DNA of 6,762 bases from Gammaproteobacteria bacterium. Lineage in GTDB: Bacteria > Pseudomonadota > Gammaproteobacteria > Xanthomonadales > Marinicellaceae. The translations under genes were made by a program, and so were the position numbers. Location of the stretch: assembly GCA_030426705.1 (NCBI GenBank), contig JAUHXW010000164.1, positions 1 through 6,762 on the forward strand, given 5' to 3'. Below the pieces are notes generated by a model. That model was not told where the DNA came from. It searched no databases and saw nothing but the letters and a program-made list of their open reading frames with translations. This document shows, piece by piece, positions 1 to 5,870 of the stretch (position 1 is its first letter; the number at the start of each line of letters is the position of its first letter).

Positions 1-705
1 ATGGTGAGGAAATTGTAAATCTTTACCGCCACAATGAATATCAATGGTTTTGGCCAGGTGTTTGGCTGCCATGGCAGAACATTCGATGTGCCAACCCGGA
101 CGACCACGTCCCCAGGGGCTGTCCCAACCCGGTAAAGAGTCATCAGAAGGTTTCCACAACACAAAATCACCAGGATGGCGTTTGTATGTCGCCACCTCTA
201 CGCGGGCGCCAGCCAGCATGTCATCGACAGATCGTTTGGATAATTCGCCATAGTTTTCATAAGTTTCAACAGCAAACAACACATGACCGTCTGCTTCATA
301 GGCATGACCTTTGGCAATCAAAGCCTCAATCATCGCAATCATTTCTGCCACATGATCGGTGGCATATGGCTCAATATCGGGCATCATCACCCCTAAAGCC
401 TTGAGGTCTTCATTGTAGGCAATGGCATATTCTGTAGATATGTCTTTGATAGAACGTCCGGTTTCTTTGGCAGAATTATTGATTTTGTCATCAATATCAG
501 TGATGTTGCGGGCGAATATAACATTAGGATAATGCACCCTGAGCAGACGATTTAATACATCGAAAACCACTGCAGGTCTGGCATTACCTATGTGCGCATA
601 GTTGTAAACCGTTGGTCCACACAAATACATGGTCACCCGGTTGGGGTCAATCGGTTTAAAGAGTTCCTTCTTGCCTGTTAAACTGTTGTGTAAATGCAAT
701 GCCAT
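1..705 (-). CDS. cysS: Cysteinyl-tRNA synthetase, N-terminal half (runs off the left edge)
   Basis: Class I aminoacyl-tRNA synthetase that activates cysteine with ATP and charges tRNA-Cys in the cytoplasm. Translating the minus strand from the ATG at 705 gives 235 uninterrupted residues up to the window edge, about half of the usual 460 or so. The N-terminus reads MALHLHNSLTGKKELF. It is followed by the family signature CGPTVYNYAHIGNARP, with a zinc-ligand Cys at 29 and the HIGH-type motif HIGN at 38-41. Further on are ARNITDIDDKIN, the GWHIECSAM motif with zinc-ligand Cys209, and the final DLQFPHH, whose His is the next zinc ligand. The KMSKS loop and the anticodon-binding domain lie outside the window. 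The start is fixed by alignment to the family N-terminus; no strong Shine-Dalgarno sequence is visible. The gene is divergent from the chorismatase gene. All motifs are intact, so this is a normal housekeeping copy. Confidence 0.96.
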   Translation of the reverse strand, partial: MALHLHNSLTGKKELFKPIDPNRVTMYLCGPTVYNYAHIGNARPAVVFDVLNRLLRVHYPNVIFARNITDIDDKINNSAKETGRSIKDISTEYAIAYNEDLKALGVMMPDIEPYATDHVAEMIAMIEALIAKGHAYEADGHVLFAVETYENYGELSKRSVDDMLAGARVEVATYKRHPGDFVLWKPSDDSLPGWDSPWGRGRPGWHIECSAMAAKHLAKTIDIHCGGKDLQFPHH

Positions 706-899
706 GTTGTTCTGTTGGTTGTTGTTTTGGTTATGGATTTAAAAGCCACAAAATATGACTGTTGAACGACGTATTTTAAGTGATGGCAATACTGAGCAGG
801 GCAATTTTTATTTTCTTTTTTTACTGGCATTGTTATCTGCCATTGAATTGACGATAATGTGCAACCTCTTCTGAACTGAAAACATCTGAAAACACCATT

Positions 900-1811
900 G
901 TGAATACAGACCATCCACTCAAAGTGACTACCAAGGGCAATCAGCCTTATATGTTGTCATTCAAATATTTACCGTTTGAAAATCAAGCGGTTAATGATGT
1001 GGTGATTCCATTGGAAGTATTGGCTCAGTCAGACAGTTATGAAGAGTTTTGGACAGATGGCACAGAAGTCATTATTGAACAAGATGCAGAAGTGACAAAA
1101 ATCAGCACTTCCGCTCATTTGGTGCTTGTGTTCGAGTCCAGTGACTTGAATGTTTCTAAACTGGTGCAAACGGTTTATGCGCGAGCTTATGAAATCAGTC
1201 AGCAACACAACTGCCCACATTTATTGCGAACCTGGAATTATTTGCATGACATCAATGGCGTAGATGAGGGTCTGGAAAGGTATCAATCCTTTTGTGTGGC
1301 GCGTCATGAAATTTTGGCGCAACTGGGTCAGTTAACAGTTCCAAACCCTGCTGCGACAGCCATTGGCAGTATTAATGGTAAAAACAGTTTTGTATTCCTG
1401 TTCAGTCGTGAGCCAGGCCAGGTCATTGAGAACAAGAGGCAAGTGTCAGCCTGGCAATATCCCGCCAAATACGCGCCGAAGCAGCCCAGATTTTCCAGAG
1501 CCATGTTGTTGGAAAATATGTTGATGTGCAGCGGTACGGCCAGTGTTGTTGGACATGAAACCATGCACTTGGGAGACCTCGAGGGACAGTTTGTTGAATG
1601 CCTGAACAATGTCGAACAATTGCTCCAGTCAAGTGAGCAGCCTCATGCTGTCAGTAGTGGTATTTACCGCTTTTATTTACGAGACAGGTCTTGTGCATCA
1701 CAATTGGAAACATTGATTAAAAACCAGGGAATTGAAAATTACATCGTCTTGCATGGTGATATTTGTAGGGAAAACTTGTTGTTGGAATGTGAAGTTGTGT
1801 TTCAATCATGA
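900..1811 (+). CDS. Chorismatase, FkbO/Hyg5 (XanB2-like) family
   Basis: Predicted to hydrolyse chorismate to pyruvate and a hydroxybenzoate or dihydrobenzoate. Hyg5 and XanB2 relatives give 3-hydroxybenzoate (XanB2 also 4-hydroxybenzoate), while FkbO gives a dihydroxycyclohexadiene carboxylate. The 303 residues fit the family length. Visible signatures are the N-terminal MLSFKYLPFEN strand, HNCPHLLRTWNYLHDIN (about 103-119), ERYQSFCVARHEIL (about 125-138), the glycine-containing AATAIGS segment near 150, the central FSRAMLLENMLMCSGTASVVGHE, and the C-terminal HGDICRENLLLECEV with Asp287, Cys289, Arg290, Glu296 and Glu298. The C-terminal strand with its glutamates is the clearest family mark; older databases call such proteins pteridine-dependent deoxygenase-like. 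The start is the GTG at 900, because the frame has a stop at 855 and no ATG before 951. Starting at 951 would remove the first 17 residues, and neither start has a good ribosome binding site. The gene is followed 88 bp later by clp. The exact product type cannot be decided by eye. Confidence 0.87.
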   Translation: MNTDHPLKVTTKGNQPYMLSFKYLPFENQAVNDVVIPLEVLAQSDSYEEFWTDGTEVIIEQDAEVTKISTSAHLVLVFESSDLNVSKLVQTVYARAYEISQQHNCPHLLRTWNYLHDINGVDEGLERYQSFCVARHEILAQLGQLTVPNPAATAIGSINGKNSFVFLFSREPGQVIENKRQVSAWQYPAKYAPKQPRFSRAMLLENMLMCSGTASVVGHETMHLGDLEGQFVECLNNVEQLLQSSEQPHAVSSGIYRFYLRDRSCASQLETLIKNQGIENYIVLHGDICRENLLLECEVVFQS

Positions 1812-1883
1812 CCGAAAATAGAGTAGAATCATTAGTCGGTTGTGTGGGTATTGTTTAATTTGAAAACCATTAGGGTGAAAAGT

Positions 1884-1891
1884 AGAGAGGA
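1884..1891 (+). promoter_or_regulatory. Ribosome binding site of clp
   Basis: The purine-rich AGAGAGGA lies 8 bases upstream of the ATG at 1900 and matches the anti-Shine-Dalgarno sequence well. It is the strongest ribosome binding site in the window and fixes the clp start. The 88-bp gap to the chorismatase gene shows no clear terminator, so co-transcription is possible. I see no convincing -35/-10 pair in it. Confidence 0.7.
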
Positions 1892-1899
1892 AAGTAATC

Positions 1900-2628
1900 A
1901 TGTCAGATGCATTTGATGAAGCCACATTTGATGAACTTTATTTGAGCGAACGTTTTCAAAATTCCAGCTTTTTCAAGCTGAATGTGGAATCGCTGAATCG
2001 TTTTCTTTCCATGTGCCATCGCCGTAAATTCCCGAACAAAACCACCATCATTCGACCCGGCGATTTGGCCAACACTTTGTATTACATCGTCAGTGGTTCG
2101 GTGACCATTTCTTATGAAAATGAGGAAGGCAAAGAACTGGTATTGGCGTATTTGAACAAAGGTGATTTCATTGGTGAAATGGGCCTGTTCATGAAAACTG
2201 AGCGTCGTGAGGTGATGGTTAAATCCAAAGAAAAAACCGAGGTCGCCGAAATTGGTTACTTGCGTTTGGGACAATTATTTGAAAACGAACTCAAAGATGA
2301 TGCCAAGCACATCCTTTATGCCATTGGCACCCAGTTGACGCATCGATTGTTACAGACTTCTAGAAAAGTCCACCGACTGGCTTTCCTGGACGTGACCGGA
2401 CGCATTGCTCGAACTTTGCTTGATTTATGCAAAGAACCCGGCGCCTTATCGCACCCGGATGGCACGCAAATCAAAGTCTCAAGACAAGAACTGTCACGCA
2501 TTGTTGGTTGTTCCAGAGAAATGGCCGGCCGCGTACTCAAAGACCTACAAGAACAAGGTCACCTCGCTGTTAAAGGCCACACCATTGTGGTGCTTCATGA
2601 TCGGGCTGATAAGCCGGCGATTAATTAA
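1900..2628 (+). CDS. clp: Clp-type CRP/FNR-family transcription regulator
   Basis: Homodimeric global regulator with an N-terminal cyclic-nucleotide-binding barrel and a C-terminal winged helix. The protein has 242 residues, against about 230 for Xanthomonas Clp and 210 for E. coli CRP. Visible blocks are RPGDLANTLYYIVSGSV (52-68), KGDFIGEMGLF (87-97), the linker helix with RLAFLDVTGRIARTLL (159-174), and the recognition helix in VSRQELSRIVGCSREMAGR (193-211). Arg206, Glu207 and Arg211 match the three CRP residues that read TGTGA half-sites. In the pocket, Gly92, Glu93 and Arg103 are kept. Position 104 is Glu where CRP has the cAMP-contacting Ser83, giving an REV motif as in Xanthomonas Clp, which is inhibited by c-di-GMP. 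CHRRKFP, ILYAIGTQL and CSREMAGRVLK also resemble Clp more than CRP. The C-terminal tail is about ten residues longer and ends in DRADKPAIN. A Clp orthologue is likely; ligand choice is inference. Confidence 0.92.
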   Translation: MSDAFDEATFDELYLSERFQNSSFFKLNVESLNRFLSMCHRRKFPNKTTIIRPGDLANTLYYIVSGSVTISYENEEGKELVLAYLNKGDFIGEMGLFMKTERREVMVKSKEKTEVAEIGYLRLGQLFENELKDDAKHILYAIGTQLTHRLLQTSRKVHRLAFLDVTGRIARTLLDLCKEPGALSHPDGTQIKVSRQELSRIVGCSREMAGRVLKDLQEQGHLAVKGHTIVVLHDRADKPAIN

Positions 2629-2933
2629 GTTCAAAACAACAAGCTGACACAAGTATCATTTTGATTATACGGTGATAAACCGCAATTAAGTCTTGGAAAT
2701 TCATAAATTAGGGTGTGCAGCTCATGTTCCTGCTGGCATTGCTAACTTTTATTCGTGTAAAGGTCATTCAAAACCCAATGTAAAAACTGTATTTTCATGA
2801 AAAAGCTTTAATTTTTCTGTGGCAGTTTTCTGATAGACTTGTAGGGAATTGTTGATTGGGGTTGTCCTCGTTTTTTGTACCCGTTGCAATACCAGTATGG
2901 GTGGCAAGCTTGGTAAAAGAAGAAAAAAATAAA
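2629..2933. other. AT-rich spacer between clp and the SUFU gene
   Basis: This 305-bp stretch has no convincing gene. A weak CGGT/ACCG hairpin near 2670-2685 lacks a T-run, so no clear clp terminator is visible. The right half is taken up by repeat copy A (2778-2862). The frame of the downstream gene is open through 2856-2933, but only from a TTG inside the repeat, and the residues there do not look like the start of a SUFU protein. Confidence 0.6.
2778..2862 (+). repeat. 85-bp structured repeat, copy A
   Basis: First of two direct copies; the other is at 4748-4832. By eye they match at 75 of 85 positions with no gaps, and the distal 30 bp is the best conserved. Both copies keep a 7-bp inverted repeat, AAAACTG (2783-2789) and CAGTTTT (2823-2829), separated by 33 bases. 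This copy has a perfect internal palindrome, TTTTCATGAAAA, at 2792-2803. A GTAG tetranucleotide follows at 2841-2844, then a GATTGGGGT block. GTAG is the tetranucleotide bordering REP elements recognised by the E. coli RAYT protein. Copy A stands alone in front of the SUFU gene, whereas copy B abuts the transposase start, so copy A may be a solo element left by or mobilised by the RAYT. Confidence 0.85.
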
Positions 2934-3494
2934 ATGAAAAACTTCAATGAAAATCAAATTTTGATACTAAATAAATTTCATGAAAATATTGGTTTGCCGT
3001 CTCGAAGTATTATAAAAAAACCATTTAGTTTGTTTAGAAGGCCACCAATTAAAATCAATGTTTACGAAAACTACCCTGAGAAAAATATGGTTTCATACAT
3101 AACCTCTGGAGTTAGTTTGTATGAATTTTTTGTACCGGAGATCAACGATACGATCAGACAAGAACTTATTTTAACATTAGGAATTAAATGGAAAGATTTT
3201 AAGTTTGAAGAACTTCTATATGGTGTGTTTTATGCCATGAAAAAGGACAATAAGCCAATATACCCTCAAGAAGTTATAGATGTTAGTGCAAATAGATTAG
3301 TGGATGGTTTGCCAAAGGAATATCGCAATTTTGTCGCTGATTCTGGTGTATGGTTTTCGTCTGATTCGCTGATTTTAAACAATAATGGAGTAGAGACGAT
3401 TTTTGTTGAGCTACTGATGGTAAATGAAGAGTTAGGTGATTTGTCGTTACAAAATTATCAACAGTTCAAGAAACAATATTGCTTGTTGGAATGA
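2934..3494 (+). CDS. Suppressor-of-fused (SUFU) domain protein, possible immunity protein
   Basis: The 186-residue protein starting at MKNFNENQILILNKF has the order of features seen in the bacterial SUFU family: INVYENYPEKNMVSYITSGVSLYEF (about 42-66), RQELILTLGIKW (about 75-86), FEELLYGVFYAMKKDNKPIYPQEVI, then SGVWFSSDSLIL and the terminal FVELLMVNEELG. Bacterial SUFU proteins have been predicted from gene neighbourhoods to act as immunity proteins of polymorphic toxin systems; that role is inference here and no toxin is visible. The protein should be cytoplasmic, as no signal peptide or membrane segment is present. The ATG at 2934 was chosen, with purine-rich AAGAAG about 11 bases upstream. 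A longer reading from TTG 2856 would begin inside repeat copy A. The gene is more AT-rich than its clp and cysS neighbours, with many AAA, AAT and TTT codons, suggesting transfer. Its TGA overlaps the ATG of an 18-codon remnant. Confidence 0.72.
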   Translation: MKNFNENQILILNKFHENIGLPSRSIIKKPFSLFRRPPIKINVYENYPEKNMVSYITSGVSLYEFFVPEINDTIRQELILTLGIKWKDFKFEELLYGVFYAMKKDNKPIYPQEVIDVSANRLVDGLPKEYRNFVADSGVWFSSDSLILNNNGVETIFVELLMVNEELGDLSLQNYQQFKKQYCLLE

Positions 3495-3547
3495 GCAACT
3501 TTTTAAATGCGATTGACTGGTTAGATTCTATGGGGCGTTTTCATTGA
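3491..3547 (+). pseudogene. 18-codon remnant overlapping the SUFU stop (ATGA)
   Basis: The ATG at 3491 overlaps the TGA of the SUFU gene in the ATGA arrangement typical of translationally coupled genes, and encodes MSNFLNAIDWLDSMGRFH before TGA at 3545. The peptide resembles the first residues of a longer protein rather than a complete one. It may be the 5' end of a second cassette gene cut off when downstream material arrived. It could equally be chance. Nothing recognisable continues in any frame between 3548 and 3801. Confidence 0.3.
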
Positions 3548-3572
3548 ATGAATTGACTTTGAGTAATCTGAA

Positions 3573-3604
3573 GGACACAAGCAGGACACAAGGAGGGACA
3601 CAAG
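3573..3604 (+). repeat. Three irregular GGACACAA repeats
   Basis: GGACACAA occurs at 3573-3580, 3584-3591 and 3597-3604, spaced 11 and 13 bases apart and followed by a partial GGACAGG. Its reverse complement, TTGTGTCC, resembles the TTGTCC and GTGTGTCC at the right ends of the 85-bp repeats. It may be an eroded element end; no function is known to me. Confidence 0.5.
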
Positions 3605-3630
3605 GACAGGCATTGAATAAAGAGCTGAAA

Positions 3631-3658
3631 TCAACGAAATGAACTTTGGGTTCGTTGA
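3631..3658 (+). repeat. Hairpin downstream of the SUFU gene
   Basis: TCAACGAA (3631-3638) pairs perfectly with TTCGTTGA (3651-3658) around a 12-base loop. A further three A-T pairs can form beyond one bulged base. There is no U-tract of intrinsic-terminator quality after either arm, so it is only a weak candidate for transcription termination of the SUFU unit. Confidence 0.4.
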
Positions 3659-3801
3659 ATTTGATTGGAATTTAGAGTTGATTTTGAACGTTTTACTTGA
3701 TGGTTGACTGGTTTGTTGTGAATTTTAGGATTTAGCCAGATTCAAGCCGAGTTGGGCGGTGTCGACTGATGGCGAAGGAGGTTTTTGCTGTTAGGTTTGG
3801 G

Positions 3802-4749
3802 CTATTCGAGTTTTGGTTTTAGGGTGTGTCCCAGCGACCATTTACGCTTGGTTTTTTGTGAAAAATCCTTGAGCTGTTCAGCGGTTCCAACCGCAGAGAA
3901 ACCTATGGATTTGAACCCCTTCAATTCATCAATCCAGGATTCAGGGTTGATACTAATTTGATCAATGGCTTTTGCAGTTTTGGAAGAAATATAACCTTTC
4001 TTATCGTCTCTGATACAACGCCCTGAATCATCGACCAAATCAATGTAACTTGATAGGTAAAAAGGCAGGTCATTTTTCCCTTTCCCAAAACCTGATAGCC
4101 AAGTTGAATTTTGTTCGATTCTTTCCTTGATTGAAGTGAAGTCAGAGTCCTTTAATGCCTTTGCCATACCAGCTCGAATAGGATTCAAATCAACGTATGC
4201 CATACAAGTTAAAAGGGCTCTCTCGTCAAGCAATGCCTGGCTTTTGAAGCGTGATTCCCAAAAGTGACCAGTGCATTGATCCTCACTATTGGCCATACGA
4301 GCAAGATACTCATTGATTGACTTCATGTACCAAGATATAGACATCAGTCTTGAACGATATTCAGCTACGTGCTCTTTAACTTTTTTCAGTTCAGCCTCGG
4401 TGTTAATTTCACCCTTGAGATATCGGTCACAGAGTAGGGGTAGTGCGTATAAATTTTGCCATGCCATTAACACACGATTGGCTGGCCATTCTGAAGTGTC
4501 ACCTACACGTAAAACAATGTGAAAGTGATTTGACATGATGGCATAGGAACAGACATCAATATCGAAGATTGAAGTAACGAATTTGATTCGGTCAACCAGC
4601 CACTTTCTTCGATGCTCAAAACTCTTACCAGACACTGAATCTTCGCCGCAGAGAAAGGCTCTGCGAACGCATCTTGAAACAATATGGTAATAGGGTGTTT
4701 CTTCAACGCAAATTTGTTGTTTTCGGGCTACAGTCATGCTCTTTTCCAT
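3802..4749 (-). CDS. REP-associated tyrosine transposase (RAYT), Y1/HUH family
   Basis: Single-strand DNA transposase of the IS200-like Y1 superfamily, related to the TnpA-REP proteins that cut and join REP palindromes. The 315-residue frame is intact. It begins (M)TVARKQQICVEETPYYHIVSRCVRRAFLCGED, typical of a gammaproteobacterial subfamily. The metal-binding HUH motif is His75-Phe-His77 in IMSNHFHIVL. The catalytic tyrosine is probably Tyr185 in AYVDLNPIRAGMA, aligning with Tyr115 in DYIYINPVKHG of the E. coli protein. GHFWESRFKSQALLDE (161-176) is another family block. A C-terminal extension of about 110 residues ends in SLGHTLKPKLE. The ATG at 4749 overlaps the first two bases of repeat copy B; the ATG at 4737 gives MTVARK and is equally plausible, having GGAAAAG just before it. 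The enzyme probably acts on sequences like the two 85-bp repeats; that pairing is inferred from position and from the GTAG motif. Confidence 0.93.
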   Translation of the reverse strand: MEKSMTVARKQQICVEETPYYHIVSRCVRRAFLCGEDSVSGKSFEHRRKWLVDRIKFVTSIFDIDVCSYAIMSNHFHIVLRVGDTSEWPANRVLMAWQNLYALPLLCDRYLKGEINTEAELKKVKEHVAEYRSRLMSISWYMKSINEYLARMANSEDQCTGHFWESRFKSQALLDERALLTCMAYVDLNPIRAGMAKALKDSDFTSIKERIEQNSTWLSGFGKGKNDLPFYLSSYIDLVDDSGRCIRDDKKGYISSKTAKAIDQISINPESWIDELKGFKSIGFSAVGTAEQLKDFSQKTKRKWSLGHTLKPKLE

Positions 4750-4832
4750 GTAAAAACTGTATTTTCTGGAAAAAACGGCAAATTTTCTGTAGCAGTTTTC
4801 TGATAGACTTGTAGGAAATTATTGATTGGGGT
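4748..4832 (+). repeat. 85-bp structured repeat, copy B, at the RAYT 5' end
   Basis: Second direct copy of the repeat at 2778-2862, placed exactly at the start codon of the leftward transposase gene, so it forms the gene's leader and probably part of its promoter region. The AAAACTG (4753-4759) and CAGTTTT (4793-4799) arms and the 33-base spacing are kept. The inner palindrome has drifted to TTTTCTGGAAAA, still TTTTC/GAAAA-like. GTAG is at 4811-4814. The right end leads into GGGTGTGTGTCCC (4829-4841). Confidence 0.85.
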
Positions 4833-4915
4833 GTGTGTCCCTTATTATCCAGCTCAACGATAAAAGCGATGATGGCTGGTATTAATGGGTTCATCAGGTT
4901 TAAAATGAGAGTAGT

Positions 4916-4953
4916 AAAAAGGGGCTTACTGGCTGATTATAACAAGTAAGCCC
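4916..4953 (-). terminator. Intrinsic terminator of the KPEAK-repeat gene
   Basis: On the minus strand a perfect 9-bp stem (arms 4945-4953 and 4922-4930, GGGCTTACT/AGTAAGCCC) with a 14-base loop is followed directly by a run of five T residues (4916-4920 as A on the plus strand). It lies 8 bases past the stop codon at 4962. Geometry and U-tract are those of a rho-independent terminator acting on leftward transcription. Confidence 0.88.
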
Positions 4954-4961
4954 TTGTCGCT

Positions 4962-5870
4962 TCAGTCTGAACTTTTGGCCTTGTAGATACCGGGTTTAAC
5001 CATTTCGGCAGTGATGGCTGATTTGGCTGGTGCATTTTTAGGCACGGTGGTTTCAACTTCAGGCTTCTTGGCCTCAGGCTTTTTAGTCTCAGGTTTCTTA
5101 GCCTCAGGTTTCTTAGCTTCAGGCTGCTTAGCTTCAGGCTGCTTAGCCTCAGGTTTCTTGGCTTCAGGTTTCTTAGCCTCAGGTTTCTTAGCCTCAGTTT
5201 TCTTAGCCTCAGGTTTTTTAGCCTCAGGTTTTTTAGCCTCAGGTTTTTTAGCCTCAGGTTTTTTAGCCTCAGGTTTTTTAGCCTCAGGTTTTTTAGCCTC
5301 AGGTTTTTTAGCCTCAGGTTTTTTAGCCTCAGGTTTTTTAGCTTCAGGCTTTTTAGTCTCAGGCTTTTTAGTCTCAGGCTTTTTAGTCTCAGGCTTTTTA
5401 GTCTCAGGCTTTTTAGTCTCAGGCTTTTTAGCTTCAGGTTTTTTAGCCTCAGGCTTTTGGCTTTGGTCTTTGACATCTATGTCATCAATGGGCCGTTTTT
5501 TCATGGCGCCTGATGGCACAACAGGTTCTTTCTTGGCCGCCAGTTCAGCTACACTGCCCAAGGGACGGGTCATTTTGTTGTTTACAGATTTGTTGTCTGA
5601 TTCCTGCTTGACCGTTTCTTTTTTGTTGTCCTGCTGTGGCTTGCGCTTGTTTTTATTGCCGTAAATGGATTTGCCGCCTTTGGCTTTGTTATTGGCCTGA
5701 GCTTGCTTTGTCGATGCTTGCTTATTTGGCTGCTTGGCATTGTTGGCAGGCTTGTTGGCATTGTTTTGCTTGGCCTTTTGTGTGTTTGCTTGTTGGTTAG
5801 GCTGCTGCTTTTTAGGCTTCTGGTTGTTTTGTTGAGCCTTATTCTGCTTTTGCTTGTTTTGCCAAGTCAC
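4962..5870 (-). CDS. Low-complexity KPEAK-repeat protein, 5' end lost at the contig join
   Basis: Function not recognised. Three parts are visible. First, about 90 residues rich in Asn, Gln and Lys, such as QQPNQQANTQKAKQNNANKP. Second, a mixed segment containing GGKSIYGNKNKRK, MTRPLGSVAELAAKKEP and AMKKRPIDDIDV. Third, 27 pentapeptides of the KPEAK/KPETK type and a short tail ending MVKPGIYKAKSSD. No signal peptide, membrane segment or catalytic motif is visible. The repeats are rich in Lys, Glu and Pro and should be extended and highly charged. Such tails occur on RNA-binding proteins, helicases and histone H1-like proteins, so this could be the C-terminal tail of a larger protein. The nominal GTG start at 5870 lies in sequence that codes for ribosome recycling factor in another frame and is unlikely to be genuine; trustworthy sequence begins at about 5842-5863. 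The 3' end is real, with a TGA and a strong terminator. Confidence 0.6.
   Translation of the reverse strand: MTWQNKQKQNKAQQNNQKPKKQQPNQQANTQKAKQNNANKPANNAKQPNKQASTKQAQANNKAKGGKSIYGNKNKRKPQQDNKKETVKQESDNKSVNNKMTRPLGSVAELAAKKEPVVPSGAMKKRPIDDIDVKDQSQKPEAKKPEAKKPETKKPETKKPETKKPETKKPETKKPEAKKPEAKKPEAKKPEAKKPEAKKPEAKKPEAKKPEAKKPEAKKPEAKKTEAKKPEAKKPEAKKPEAKQPEAKQPEAKKPEAKKPETKKPEAKKPEVETTVPKNAPAKSAITAEMVKPGIYKAKSSD
5056..5460 (-). repeat. Tandem array of 27 15-bp units inside the coding region
   Basis: On the plus strand the unit is GCCTCAGGTTTTTTA, repeated head to tail without a break for 405 bp and keeping the reading frame. Nine consecutive copies at 5206-5340 are identical. Five consecutive copies of the variant GTCTCAGGCTTTTTA, encoding KPETK, occupy 5356-5430. 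The flanking copies are more diverged. This pattern points to recent expansion by slippage or unequal exchange in the middle of the array. Copy number is easily mis-assembled with short reads. Confidence 0.95.

Larger units (their letters stand above)
3495..3801. other. Non-coding stretch between the SUFU gene and the transposase gene
   Basis: This 307-bp interval lies between converging genes. Apart from the 18-codon remnant it has no supported ORF. It contains short GGACACAA repeats (3573-3604) and an 8-bp perfect inverted repeat (3631-3658). A more GC-rich patch at about 3735-3780, between the hairpin and the 3' end of the RAYT gene, could be the distal part of the transposon, but no convincing REP hairpin was found there. 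Confidence 0.6.

Noticed and set aside
825..842. TGGCA/TGCCA inverted repeat in the spacer between cysS and the chorismatase gene, as an operator
   Set aside because: Arms of only five bases around an 8-base spacer are expected by chance, and no promoter elements are convincing around it.
2856..2933. N-terminal extension of the SUFU gene from TTG 2856
   Set aside because: The start would be a TTG inside repeat copy A, and the encoded hydrophobic stretch has no counterpart in the family. The ATG at 2934 has a purine-rich sequence upstream.
4503..4894. Small minus-strand frames overlapping the RAYT gene start
   Set aside because: They are other frames of the transposase gene and its leader, without a ribosome binding site or recognisable residues.
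5056..5460. CRISPR-like regular repetition
   Set aside because: Units are 15 bp, head to tail with no spacers, and keep an open reading frame.
5011..5664. Long plus-strand frame encoding GFLAS repeats opposite the KPEAK gene
   Set aside because: It is the antisense of the 15-bp array, which is open in several frames because its unit length is a multiple of three. The minus-strand frame has the terminator and a coherent charged protein. Another minus-strand frame (4937-5476, Leu/Arg/Lys-rich) is likewise only a shadow.
5839..5870. Natural overlap of frr with the start of the repeat gene
   Set aside because: A working RRF needs its C-terminal helix, and the low-complexity gene would begin at a GTG within frr-like sequence. 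A false join explains both defects at once.
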